Shown here in pieces: positions 20,301 through 28,582 of a stretch of DNA of 64,000 nt; within the stretch, counting starts at the first letter, position 1; each line of letters opens with the position of its first letter. Position numbers and translations under genes: made by a program. Origin of the DNA: Branchiostoma floridae (lineage: Eukaryota > Chordata > Leptocardii > Amphioxiformes > Branchiostomatidae); NCBI RefSeq assembly GCF_000003815.2, contig NC_049985.1, positions 4,740,234 through 4,804,233 of the forward strand. Reading direction: 5' to 3'. The notes under the pieces are model-generated. The model searched no databases. It worked only from the letters and a program-made list of their open reading frames with translations, and was not told the DNA's origin.

Positions 20301-23300
20301 CGTGTTATTTAATACGACATCTCAAAGTATGTCTTCACAACCTTCATACTCCGCACAAGTTTGAAAACAATCATCAAAGGAATGTGTTTTCGACAAAGTT
20401 AATTTTTTTACGCAAGTTATAAAAAACAGCAGTGCCTGCACCTCAGTTTGCTCCTGTCCCCAGCTCTCCGCACAGACGGGCTCCCAGCGGCGGTCCCGGT
20501 ACCTCTCCAGCCGGCCGCGATGGGGCAGAGTCCTGCTGACCAGCCGGAACTGATCTGGGGTAAGGTAAAGATAAAGGTAGCCCATAGTGGTTTCGAGGCT
20601 GAAGGGACAGCGGGTCGTGCATTGTGTCTTCAAAGCCCATCCCTCTCCTTCCAACGCTATCGACCACCACCGCTCAGTTTAATTCCCAACTGAGGTCAGC
20701 TAGGTACCCATTTCTACACCTGGGTGGAGTGATAAAAATTGTGAAAAGTGCCTTTCCGAACTAGGACCCGACTGAAAATGAAGAATAAAAGTGTATACAC
20801 ACAGATTATGCTCATAACTATCTTTTTACGTTGTGTTTTATTTTTTGTCTTTTATATGGAACATGTCTTTCCGGCAAACTAAGTTCGGAAATATGATATA
20901 TCATTAGTTGAGTTACTTTAGATCCTATCAAATACAAATTTACCTTGGCAATGTAGTCTGACGACGCTGTGGTTTCTACAAAAGTCGCCTTCGGTGACGA
21001 AATTATGCGTGCAGTTTTCAGACGTTCCGTTGGCGCTCAGACACGAGACGTTTGCCACAATGCTGTCGCCCGTTTTGTCTTCCGTGAAGTGTTCGATCGC
21101 GCCAGGGTAACCAAGAACGTCACACGCATTCTGTTGGGGAGTAGAGGCACAATCGTTTTATGGTTGTTATTTATCAAGATGTATCACATTTGTGAAAGAC
21201 TTGACAAAACAAGTGGCTTTATCACCCTTTCAAGATGTCAGCCCAGAGACCAGACTGTAAAGTTGGATCCACTTGCAGCGGAAAAGACCCCTACTCTTTC
21301 CAATAAGTACAGTGTGTTCTTTAACGTATACGAGGCGTGGCTCTATTCAACCACGGCACACATACATGTAGGTTTTAAGTCCCATCCTAGAGACGTTCAG
21401 TGAGGCCTGCCAGGGATTCAAACCCAAAACCTTTAAATTCTTTCATGATCAACCCTAACCACGATACCACCACGCCACCTTTATTGACTGCATCAGGCCG
21501 TTTTGAAGGTAAGGAGACATTACAATTTTATAGCACTAATCATCAAAACTGTAACGTTACCTCGGTTTCCTCGTGCCCCCAGTCTGCAGCACACACAGCC
21601 CACCATCGGGTACCGTAGTACATCTCTAGGCGGCCACGGTGCGGCAAGGCCCCGCCGGCCAACCGAGTTCGGTCTGGGGGCAGAAAAATGTATTCTGACA
21701 TTGTCTGTTGCAATAGATATTTTTATCGATTTACGCGTAATTACAATTCCCTCGTCGTCTCACCATTAAACATGCTTATGAACTTTTTCACCATATAAAA
21801 AGACTTCATTACGATTTCTGAACAACAACATAAAACGATCTTGATGTTTTACTTACCGTGGCAGTGAACTGCTACAACGCTGTTATTCCGACATGTGGTG
21901 TTGTCGGTGACAACCGAGCAGTTTTCTATTGTGCCGTTGACGCTGATACATGTGGCGTTTGTACAGTCTTCTGTCGTTCCGTTGATGACACAGGAGGTGT
22001 TTGCGACACTGCCGTTATTCGTATCCGTGAGCACCTGTGTGTAGTAGGTGACGGCTCCGGGAAAACCCAGGGAACGACATGCCATCTGTGGAAAGAAAGG
22101 AAATATGAGAAAAATATGACGAAAACTTCGCCAGCAGTCCTTTACTTATTGGCCGTATGATACAAAGAGATGAAGATCCGGTAAAAAATTGTCATATTTC
22201 GTGTCCATTGTAATTACAACATCATACAATATGTCTTCACTACCTTCATAATCCCTACAGCAAACTAAACGTTGCCAAACAAGACAAATGTTGCATTTTC
22301 AAATGCTATCTATGATATATCATAGTAAAAGCGATAGACTTGCAATCGTCAAAATGAAGCTGTTTTCAGCATAGTTTTTTTAAAGCAAGTCCGACAAAGC
22401 AACAATTGGACAACAATGCCTGCACCTCAGTTTGCTCCTGTCCCCAGCTCTCCGCACAGACGGCCTCCCAGCGGCGGTCCCGGTACCTCTCCAGCCTGCC
22501 GCGGTGGGGCAGAGTCCCGGTGACCAGCCGGAACTGATCTGGGGTAAGGTAAAATAGAGGTAAAGATACATGCAGTCCCATAGCCTTTAAGGCGGTAGGG
22601 GCAGTGGGTTGTTATCCACTATGTCCAGGACATGGTATTGGAAGGTTGAGCCCAACCCTCTCCTTCCACCGACTTTTACCTTCTCAACTGAAGTCAGGTA
22701 CTGATTATTACACCTGGGTGGATCCGGAATGAGGAAAATTTAAGTGGCCTTTCCAGGGGCACCACATGAGTAGCATGGCAGGGGTTTCGAGCCCAGGACC
22801 TCTGGGTTCTGGACCTAACATTACGCCAACACGAAGCCTATCTTTTGCTTCCCTGTCCATGGTGCTGACTGTGTTTCCCTGTCCTTGGTGCTGACTGTGT
22901 TTGCCTATCCCCGGTGCTGACTGTGTTTCCCTGTCCTTGGTGCTGACTGTGTTTCCCTGTCCCTGGTGCTGACTGTGTTTCCCTATCCCTGGTGCTGACT
23001 GTGTTTCCCTGTCCCTGGTGCTGACTGTGTTTCCCTGTCCTTGGTGCTGACTGTGTTTCCCTGTCCCTGGTGCTGACTGTGTTTCCCTGTCCCTGGTGCT
23101 GACTGTGTTCACTTGGTACTGACTGTGTTAACCTGTCCCTGGTGCTGATTGTGTTTCCCTGTCCCTGGTGCTGACTGCGTTTCCCTGTACCTGGTGCTGA
23201 TTGTGCTTCCCTGTCCCTGGTGCTGACTGTGTCTCTGTCAGCATTTTACAAGGCCAGCATATACATGACATGTGGTTGGAATGCGTTTTGCAAGGTCCGC

Positions 23301-25644
23301 ATACCTGCGACAGGTGATGGGATTCAGAACTAAAGTAGTGAAAATATTTAGTAAACAAGAATTCGAAGATTCTATACCTCCGTGAACTAAATTTGTATTT
23401 TGGGTTTCTTGAAATAGCCATAGTCTCTAGTATACATTTGCATATTGGAGCGTTAGTGTGTGGAGTTATTTCTATTTCCCTACAAAAGAAGTCATACTAA
23501 AGAAGAAAACATAAGCCCTTGATTTACCACGACAGTTGATTCGGACGACGCTGTTGTTACTACACAGGATGGCGTCAGTGACCAAAGAACAGTTTTCTGC
23601 CGTCTGATTGGTGCTCAGACATGAGACGTTTACGACAATACCATCATTCGGTCCGTCTTCTATGACGTAGCTGTTCGCCCCAGGTAAACCAAGAGCCTGA
23701 CACGTCACCTGCGTTTGTGGAAGAATAAAAGAGAACATTTTCATATTTGCATGCCGGTAGCATCCTTGAATATACTTGAGGCTTTTTATAGTGTCTTTTG
23801 CTGTTTCAACCATATTGATTTGATTATACGACATTCTCTTGGAAACACTAAACTGGTGCGAGCGTGCGAATAAAAAGTTTGAAAAAAGTTACCTTCATGG
23901 CGTGATTCAAGTTTTCAATAAGGTTGAACAAATAAATGGCTGAACACAGATCTTCTTCTTTGACTTAAGGGTGGACATTGTACGACATTGATAGTCGTTG
24001 TTACAGTATGGTTGAAAACTTTTTTCTTTGGAAACAACCGAAAACTTGATGTGCGCGGGTGTCATCCATATTATCAAATCAATATGGCCTTGAAATAATT
24101 TTCAACAAACTAAACACTACATAAATTCATACTAGTAATTGCCGAAGATCCGTCGTGAATTTTGCATTTATGAAATCATTACTAAATGCTATAGTCATAG
24201 TTGCACCTGAGTTTCATTAAATCCCCAGTTGTCCGCACACACCGGCCGCCATGCGGACTTGTAATGTAACTCCAGCCGGCCGCGGTGGGGCACGCGTCCG
24301 CCGGACAGACGAACTCGGTCTGTATGACGACAAGAGAACTTTAAAGCACCTCCAAGATAATGCTAGACTTTGTACAATAGCCATGTTCGAAGAGACGTGA
24401 CTGAATTGTTAATACATAATTTGTTTAGAGAAGCCACGAAGACATATCCCAACTTCCCCACATTCACAGACGAACAGAAAGCCACTTTTGTCTTGAAATC
24501 GCAGAACCCACAAATTGTAGAAAAATTGGAGCTTTTCGTCTCCCTCTGCTAGCGCTTCCAAAAAGGAAGTCAAAGTTTAACACAACCTGTTTAGAAATAG
24601 CCAACACTATTATTCGAGTAGAATATTGTTTATAACTGTTCAACGTCACTTGTATTTCTCCTATGTTTTACCATGTACTTGCAATTAGCCTTCGGGCATG
24701 AACTTGCAAATAGACTTCTTCTTACTATTAATAACAGCTGAGGGCGTCACAATGGCCAAAATGACGCACTGCCTAATAGAATAATCATCCGTGTGCACAA
24801 ATGGTTAGACAAACTGTTTCTATGTATGTATGTATGTATGTATGAATGTAAAGTTGAACGTTAACGTTAAGCGGTGATAGATTGAACATAACAAATTCGA
24901 CGACCCGGTTTGGATGAAGGTCGTTGACAGTGTCTGTGACACCGGATTTGATGTTAATAGACGACGACGTACTTGCGAGCTACGTCGTAGTTGGTTGAGC
25001 TGTGTCGTAGACGTAGCCAGATGGGACAGACATGGTGTGTTTGCTTAATTTTGACGGAATAGAAAACTGTACAGGTCGTAATACGGATCCGTCAACCCCC
25101 CCCCCCCATTCCTAGCTGACCTGACCTGAGATTTCCCTAGCCTAAGGGTCACTAAGAGTGAAAGTGTGGATAAGTCCATTTGCATACGATGGGCAGACGT
25201 TTTCTTTTAGATGTCTACAGCACCGTCTCTAAATAATTTCATTATGAGATCTCACTGAGAGGAAACGATATAAAGAAATTACTCATTACAACCAAAAACG
25301 TTACCTCGGCCTTCGTTTCAATAAAAGACCATACGTCCATCAAACCCGGTATTCAAGAAAAGAGCTACACTGTTTATCCACAATTGCTTTGTCTGGTAGA
25401 GAATCAACTGGAATACAATGATGTACATGTACAAACCCACTGACAACCATGCTAATAGATGTAGACTGTAGCCTTCAGAAAACAGGTGTAGCTCCCTAGA
25501 CCTTTTAACAGTGGACAAAAAGTGCATTTTCATGACTCGTGTTGTTACAATACAGTACTTACCCACAACGCTCTCTACTGGTCCCTGCAACGCCAGCGTT
25601 GAGAAGACCATAACCAAGACCACATACGCCTGTAGCAGCAGCAT
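13308..25644 (-). CDS. Multi-SRCR-domain scavenger-receptor-like gene
   Basis: Eighteen exons on the minus strand: 25644-25563 (signal peptide [20 protein letters not shown]), 24319-24207, 23708-23528, 22538-22426, 22085-21857, 21673-21561, 21130-20944, 20554-20442, 20166-19923, 19463-19351, 18912-18726, 18171-18059, 16664-16469, 15942-15736, 15482-15279, 15034-14922, 14791-14575, 14392-13308. Phases agree at every junction. Read to the TAA in the last exon this gives 1,269 residues: signal peptide, nine SRCR domains with six Cys each, a Thr/Ser-rich mucin-like stalk (about 13480-14000), a Lys patch and an Asn/Asp/Glu-rich tail ending EEPEGTS. The stop directly follows a usable donor (GGAAG|GTACTT, exon end 13319), so splicing into the exons at 13.1-9.3 kb is likely. 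SRCR proteins bind microbial or endogenous ligands outside the cell; the ligand is unknown. Many Asn-X-Ser/Thr sites predict heavy N-glycosylation. Confidence 0.88.
14575..15034 (-). CDS. Exon pair: SRCR domain 8
   Basis: Exons 15034-14922 ([20 protein letters not shown], ending DDDITE) and 14791-14575 ([20 protein letters not shown] to GIQCQ). Six Cys are present. It is a divergent domain with several N-glycosylation sites. Confidence 0.85.
15279..15942 (-). CDS. Exon pair: SRCR domain 7
   Basis: Exons 15942-15736 ([20 protein letters not shown] to GDGENG) and 15482-15279 ([20 protein letters not shown] to VACGG, then a short Pro/Thr linker). The intron position (phase 1, inside the domain) differs from that of domains 1-6 and 8, showing a separate origin from those units. 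Confidence 0.9.
16469..18171 (-). CDS. Exon pair: SRCR domain 6
   Basis: Exons 18171-18059 ([20 protein letters not shown] to MDEAE) and 16664-16469 ([20 protein letters not shown] to YCHG). The phase-0 split falls between Glu and Val-Ala-Cys, as in domains 1-5 and 8. The 1.4-kb intron holds the palindromic 17.4-17.7 kb repeats. Confidence 0.88.
17365..17742. repeat. CTGTAACAAACGTTAC repeats and 32-bp perfect palindrome
   Basis: The word tgtaacaaacgttac occurs at about 17366, 17548 and 17711. The last copy is fused head-to-head with its complement to form a perfect 32-bp palindrome at 17711-17742. It lies in the intron of SRCR domain 6 and is probably nested or fused termini of a non-autonomous DNA transposon. 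Confidence 0.75.
18323..18375 (-). mobile_element. LINE 3' tail fragment
   Basis: On the minus strand this reads tgcaattagccctcgggcac, then gaacttgcaaataaacttct. It is the same 3' end as at 7231-7272. Only the tail is left. Confidence 0.7.
18726..19463 (-). CDS. Exon pair: SRCR domain 5
   Basis: Exons 19463-19351 ([20 protein letters not shown] to HEETE) and 18912-18726 ([20 protein letters not shown] to RLHCQG). Nearly identical to domain 3, with which it shares the duplicated block and an intronic SINE. Confidence 0.9.
19165..19265 (-). mobile_element. tRNA-derived SINE head
   Basis: The minus strand shows ggtggcatgatggtcttgtg (A-box-like), then ttctgggttagaatccccgg (B-box-like). It is the older of a duplicated pair with 21396-21490. 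Confidence 0.55.
19671..19706 (-). ncRNA. Hammerhead-ribozyme-like core, retroelement remnant
   Basis: The minus strand reads CTGATGA, then a stem-loop GACTTTT-GAAT-AAAAGGTC, then GAAA followed by CCGGT. This is the conserved order CUGANGA, helix II, GAAA, with a short self-complementary ACCGGU helix III. Such cores occur in Penelope-like retroelements (known from the literature). Whether it cleaves is untested. Confidence 0.55.
19923..20554 (-). CDS. Exon pair: SRCR domain 4
   Basis: Exons 20554-20442 ([20 protein letters not shown] to QEQTE) and 20166-19923 ([20 protein letters not shown] to VHCHG). The second exon is the longest C-half: it carries an internal duplication of the NGTxENC unit, adding two Cys. 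It is the paralogue of domain 2. Confidence 0.9.
20944..21673 (-). CDS. Exon pair: SRCR domain 3
   Basis: Exons 21673-21561 ([20 protein letters not shown] to HEETE) and 21130-20944 ([20 protein letters not shown] to RLHCQG). It is the paralogue of domain 5. Confidence 0.9.
21396..21490 (-). mobile_element. tRNA-derived SINE head (duplicate)
   Basis: The minus strand shows ggcgtggtggtatcgtggtt and ttttgggtttgaatccctgg, matching the copy at 19165-19265 at the duplication offset. Confidence 0.55.
21857..22538 (-). CDS. Exon pair: SRCR domain 2
   Basis: Exons 22538-22426 ([20 protein letters not shown] to QEQTE) and 22085-21857 ([20 protein letters not shown] to VHCHG). Like domain 4, the C-half has a duplicated NGTxxxC unit with extra Cys. 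Confidence 0.9.
22620..22835 (-). mobile_element. tRNA-derived SINE
   Basis: The minus-strand head is at about 22835 (tgttggcgtaatgttaggtc; ctgggctcgaaacccctg) and the body runs to about 22620 with the caggtgtaataatcagtacc segment. A headless equivalent lies at 20590-20760. Confidence 0.5.
22850..23235. repeat. 26-bp minisatellite, about 14 copies
   Basis: Tandem units of tgctgactgtgtttccctgtccctgg with small variations, in the intron between SRCR domains 1 and 2. The open frame on the minus strand is a by-product. Confidence 0.95.
23528..24319 (-). CDS. Exon pair: SRCR domain 1
   Basis: Exons 24319-24207 ([20 protein letters not shown] to FNETQ) and 23708-23528 ([20 protein letters not shown] to INCRG). 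It joins in phase 1 to the signal-peptide exon. Confidence 0.9.
24411..24725 (+). mobile_element. LINE 3' end fragment, second copy
   Basis: Matches 6990-7280: it encodes [20 protein letters not shown] and ends ttgcaattagccttcgggca. The 5' part is lost. It lies upstream of SRCR domain 1 in intron 1. Confidence 0.75.
24824..24850. repeat. (TATG)n microsatellite
   Basis: Short tandem tatg repeats in intron 1 of the SRCR gene. Confidence 0.8.
25563..25644 (-). CDS. Exon: signal peptide of the SRCR gene
   Basis: The ATG at 25644 opens a hydrophobic leader of about 20 residues ([18 protein letters not shown]) followed by QGPVESVVG. The donor GTGG|GTAAGT leaves phase 1, exactly what the first SRCR exon needs. 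A second, in-frame reading through the donor has no support. Confidence 0.85.
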
Positions 25645-25844
25645 CCCTCCACAAACACTTACAGACGCAAAACGTTGAATCTGGACATTTTGAGCCCCTC
25701 TAAACGGTGCAACACGTTTGGACGACCTTAGTGGCGTGTTGTGGTTTTTGTCTCGGGCCCTTGGGCAGATGACGCGGGTAGTCGTACTGGTTTAACGCAC
25801 GCCCGGCGAAACGTGTCCGACTAAGTGGCCCAAGGCAGTAACCG

Positions 25845-26460
25845 CTCGGCACTTCTCGGTATTGTTCAGGGCGATGAGACTAGAGTACATAATGCGGGAC
25901 TGAATCATAATACCTGTAGTCATGAAGGCAACCTTGGTTTGCTCAATGCCAAAAACCCGGTCTAATGTGTACATAGTGTAATAATCCGGCTCAGTCTTAG
26001 TGTTTTATGTTTTGCAATTTGCACATTTAGTTCATCTTTTTGAAGGCGAATCTTTTCATCTTTTTGGACCTTCACTACTACTAGTATACTTCATGTACTT
26101 CTAGTACAACAGTAACTAGGGCCACTTTTGTCGATTGGAGATTCCCAATGTATTGCTACTCATCTGGCTATTTTATGGCTCTAAAGCCCGTTGTAGCCAA
26201 ACTTTCCGGAGAGAGGTGACTACGAAGTGTGCATGTCCTTCGACGGTATTGTTCAGAGTGATCAAACTAAAGTACATAATACGGGACTGCATCACAATAC
26301 ATGTCATTATGTACCCAACCATGGTGTTGCTCAAGGTCACAAACCTGTAGCGTGTAAGAATCCGGCTCAGTCTGAGTGTTTTTGTAACATCTAGTTCATC
26401 TTTCTGGAGGCGAATCGTTACTCTCACTACTAACGTTACAACGCGCCTTCTACTCCTAAG
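25845..26460 (-). repeat. Two diverged copies of a coding-like segment
   Basis: The segments 25851-26063 and 26233-26420 share, on the minus strand, IRLQKDEL, KTLRLSRI and MIQSRIMYSSLIALNNT or MQSRIMYFSLITLNNT. Frames are interrupted in the first copy. A faint likeness to the end of a seven-transmembrane receptor is only an impression. I treat them as tandem pseudogene fragments upstream of the SRCR gene. Confidence 0.4.
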
Positions 26461-26559
26461 GTAGCTACGGCTACCATTATCATTCATTGGAGATTCTCAC
26501 TGCATTGCTACTCATCTGTCTATCTTATGACTCTAAAGCCTCTAAACTTTTAGGTACCT

Positions 26560-28283
26560 ATCACGAGCAGAGAGAAGTGACGACGAGGTGACCTCTAACG
26601 TTTTACCTGTCCATCCCAGAACACAGTATTTATCCGTGACTCCCGGGGCCAATGTTGGTAAATAATAATAGTGTGGCAAAACGAAATCTTGAACGCCTTT
26701 TTTTTTTAATTCTGACGTGAACTCAAAACAGAAACTGTCTTGTAAAGTAAACTAGACAAATAACCGTCCTAGACCGTATGAATTGGAAAGTGAAGTTTGC
26801 CCAGTCGGCGTAGAAATGGGCGCGATTATCTGAACTGTCTGTCGGGGTGCGTCGACTGCAGTTCCGCTGACCTCCACTGGACGATACCTAAAAGACGGCC
26901 TCAATCGCCAATCAAATCAAATCTTTTCAATGATTCATGACTGTAAAGTTGAACATACTCGTTTTCCGTACTTTCCGTAGTTCCGTACTCTCGTGTATCC
27001 TGTTATAATTTCAACCGGTTCGATGTCAGTCTACTCTTTGTGATTCTTAACCATGTAAATCTCCGTTGGCAAAATATTGTGTTCTGCTCTCTTAAGTCCG
27101 CTACGACAACGCGTCTTTGTATTTTCGGATCATGTCTTCATCCTTTAAAATCCTTCTCCCCCCGGACGCATGGAGACTAATCCACATAGGCTCTTTGTCG
27201 TTCTCGGTTGCGGTTCTGTGTTTCTTCTGCCCCTAACAGCGTTTACATTGGGTCTATACGGTATAATCCTGTGGCGATAGACGGAGGCGCTGACTGGCCT
27301 CATGACGTATAGCAGCTGTGATAACTCTTCGGAGGTATCGGGACATTCGGCACCCGGACGGGTCGGGCCCTAGCTGGTAAGGATGTTTCGGCACCAGGTC
27401 CGGGACGTCTAGGGTTATGGTCAGTATTACGGTTAGGGTAAAGGTTAGAGTTAGAATTAGGGTTAGGGTTGAGTTAGAATCAGTCCAAACTCATTGTGTT
27501 TGACCATTCGTTTATTGAACTTCTTTGACTGCTAGTGATTGTAAATGATGGTGCACATGGAATCCTACTTAGCTACATTTGTACCAAGACTTATGCTCTC
27601 TACCGTAAAAATCAAATTCCACATCTGAACTGAAGTACAGAAACAAGGAGGTTGAAAGACCCCTCCCCCTGACAGAACGAAGTCAATGTGAGTATTCAGG
27701 TGGTCTCGTTCTCAGGTTTTCACCAGTACCCATAAGCGTTTCGGTGAGACCATCATGCTCTCTCACCTTGTACCCACTTTGACTTCTCCTCTGCTGACAT
27801 GCCGGACTGACACATTACGAAACAAGCGTGGACTTTTTCAATCTGATCTAACATCTTTCATTAATTTTTCATCTTACCCTTTGGGCAGTCACCTACAACT
27901 AGCACGTGTGCCATTCTAAAGGAACGTTACAGACGAGCATTTTTGACTACGGATATCAGATAAACGTTGAACAAAAAACATCTATCAGACTAAAGTGAAA
28001 GATACAGGTATAGGAAAAGACCAGATTTAAGGTTAACATTTCTCATTGTTAAAAAAGAGGAACTTTCATCGATCATTGAAAAACGAGGGAGTATAATTTC
28101 AGTTACGTTTGGGACAGCATCCTGCTTATCGCTGCAATGCTACAATGCGGCCAGGAGTGGCAGAGTTCGTTGCACCTTGATAAAGGCAGCCGGAATTGAC
28201 TGCTTGTGCAGAGTGACCTTAACTTAGCATGAAAGTTACTATGTGTTGGTAAATGACAATATGAAAAAATAAACGTAACCTAC
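26560..28283. other. Intergenic, no gene seen
   Basis: No coding frame with convincing composition. The only notable stretch is a degenerate TTAGGG-like run at 27410-27480. Confidence 0.5.
27410..27480. repeat. Degenerate TTAGGG-like run
   Basis: Variants of ttaggg (ctagggtta, cggttaggg, gaattagggttagggttga) occur about seven times. This is consistent with a decayed interstitial telomere-type repeat or chance enrichment. Confidence 0.45.
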
Positions 28284-28500
28284 CCAACACTGAAAAATAA
28301 TTGGGACTAAAATTTCGGCAAGGACTGAACCAGTCCACTGTTGCTTCTGGGACGTGACGTTGGAGACACGTGACCTAGAAACAGGTGCCAGATAACCTGT
28401 GTCGCCCCCCGTCTCAGGTCAACGGTGGACGATGAGCTACAGAAGACGGGTCCATTCCACGGACAAGACTGACGGAATCATTACTATTTTTCAGTGTTGG
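28284..28500. mobile_element. MITE in deiodinase 3' flank
   Basis: Inverted termini CCAACACTGAAAAATA (28284-28299) and TATTTTTCAGTGTTGG (28485-28500), with partial extension into acctac/taggt outside. The element is 217 bp and lies just downstream of the deiodinase stop codon, within the probable 3' UTR. Confidence 0.8.
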
Positions 28501-28582
28501 TTTAGGTAGTGTTCTTTTATAAAACATTAACTTGCATAGCGATTTGCTTTCTCGTCTTAACTAAGGAAACAGTTCATCTGTT

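Larger units (their letters stand above)
18700..22740 (-). repeat. Tandem duplication of a two-SRCR, four-exon block
   Basis: Exons of domains 4 and 5 (18726-20554) match exons of domains 2 and 3 (20944-22538) in order, length and sequence at offsets of about 1.93-2.22 kb. Introns also match: a tRNA-SINE lies in the equivalent place (19165-19265 and 21396-21490), and SINE-body sequence follows each first exon (20590-20760 and 22560-22740). Confidence 0.85.

Noticed and set aside
22708-23421. Minus-strand repetitive open frames ([17 protein letters not shown] type)
   Set aside because: Product of the intronic 26-bp minisatellite, with no flanking splice logic.
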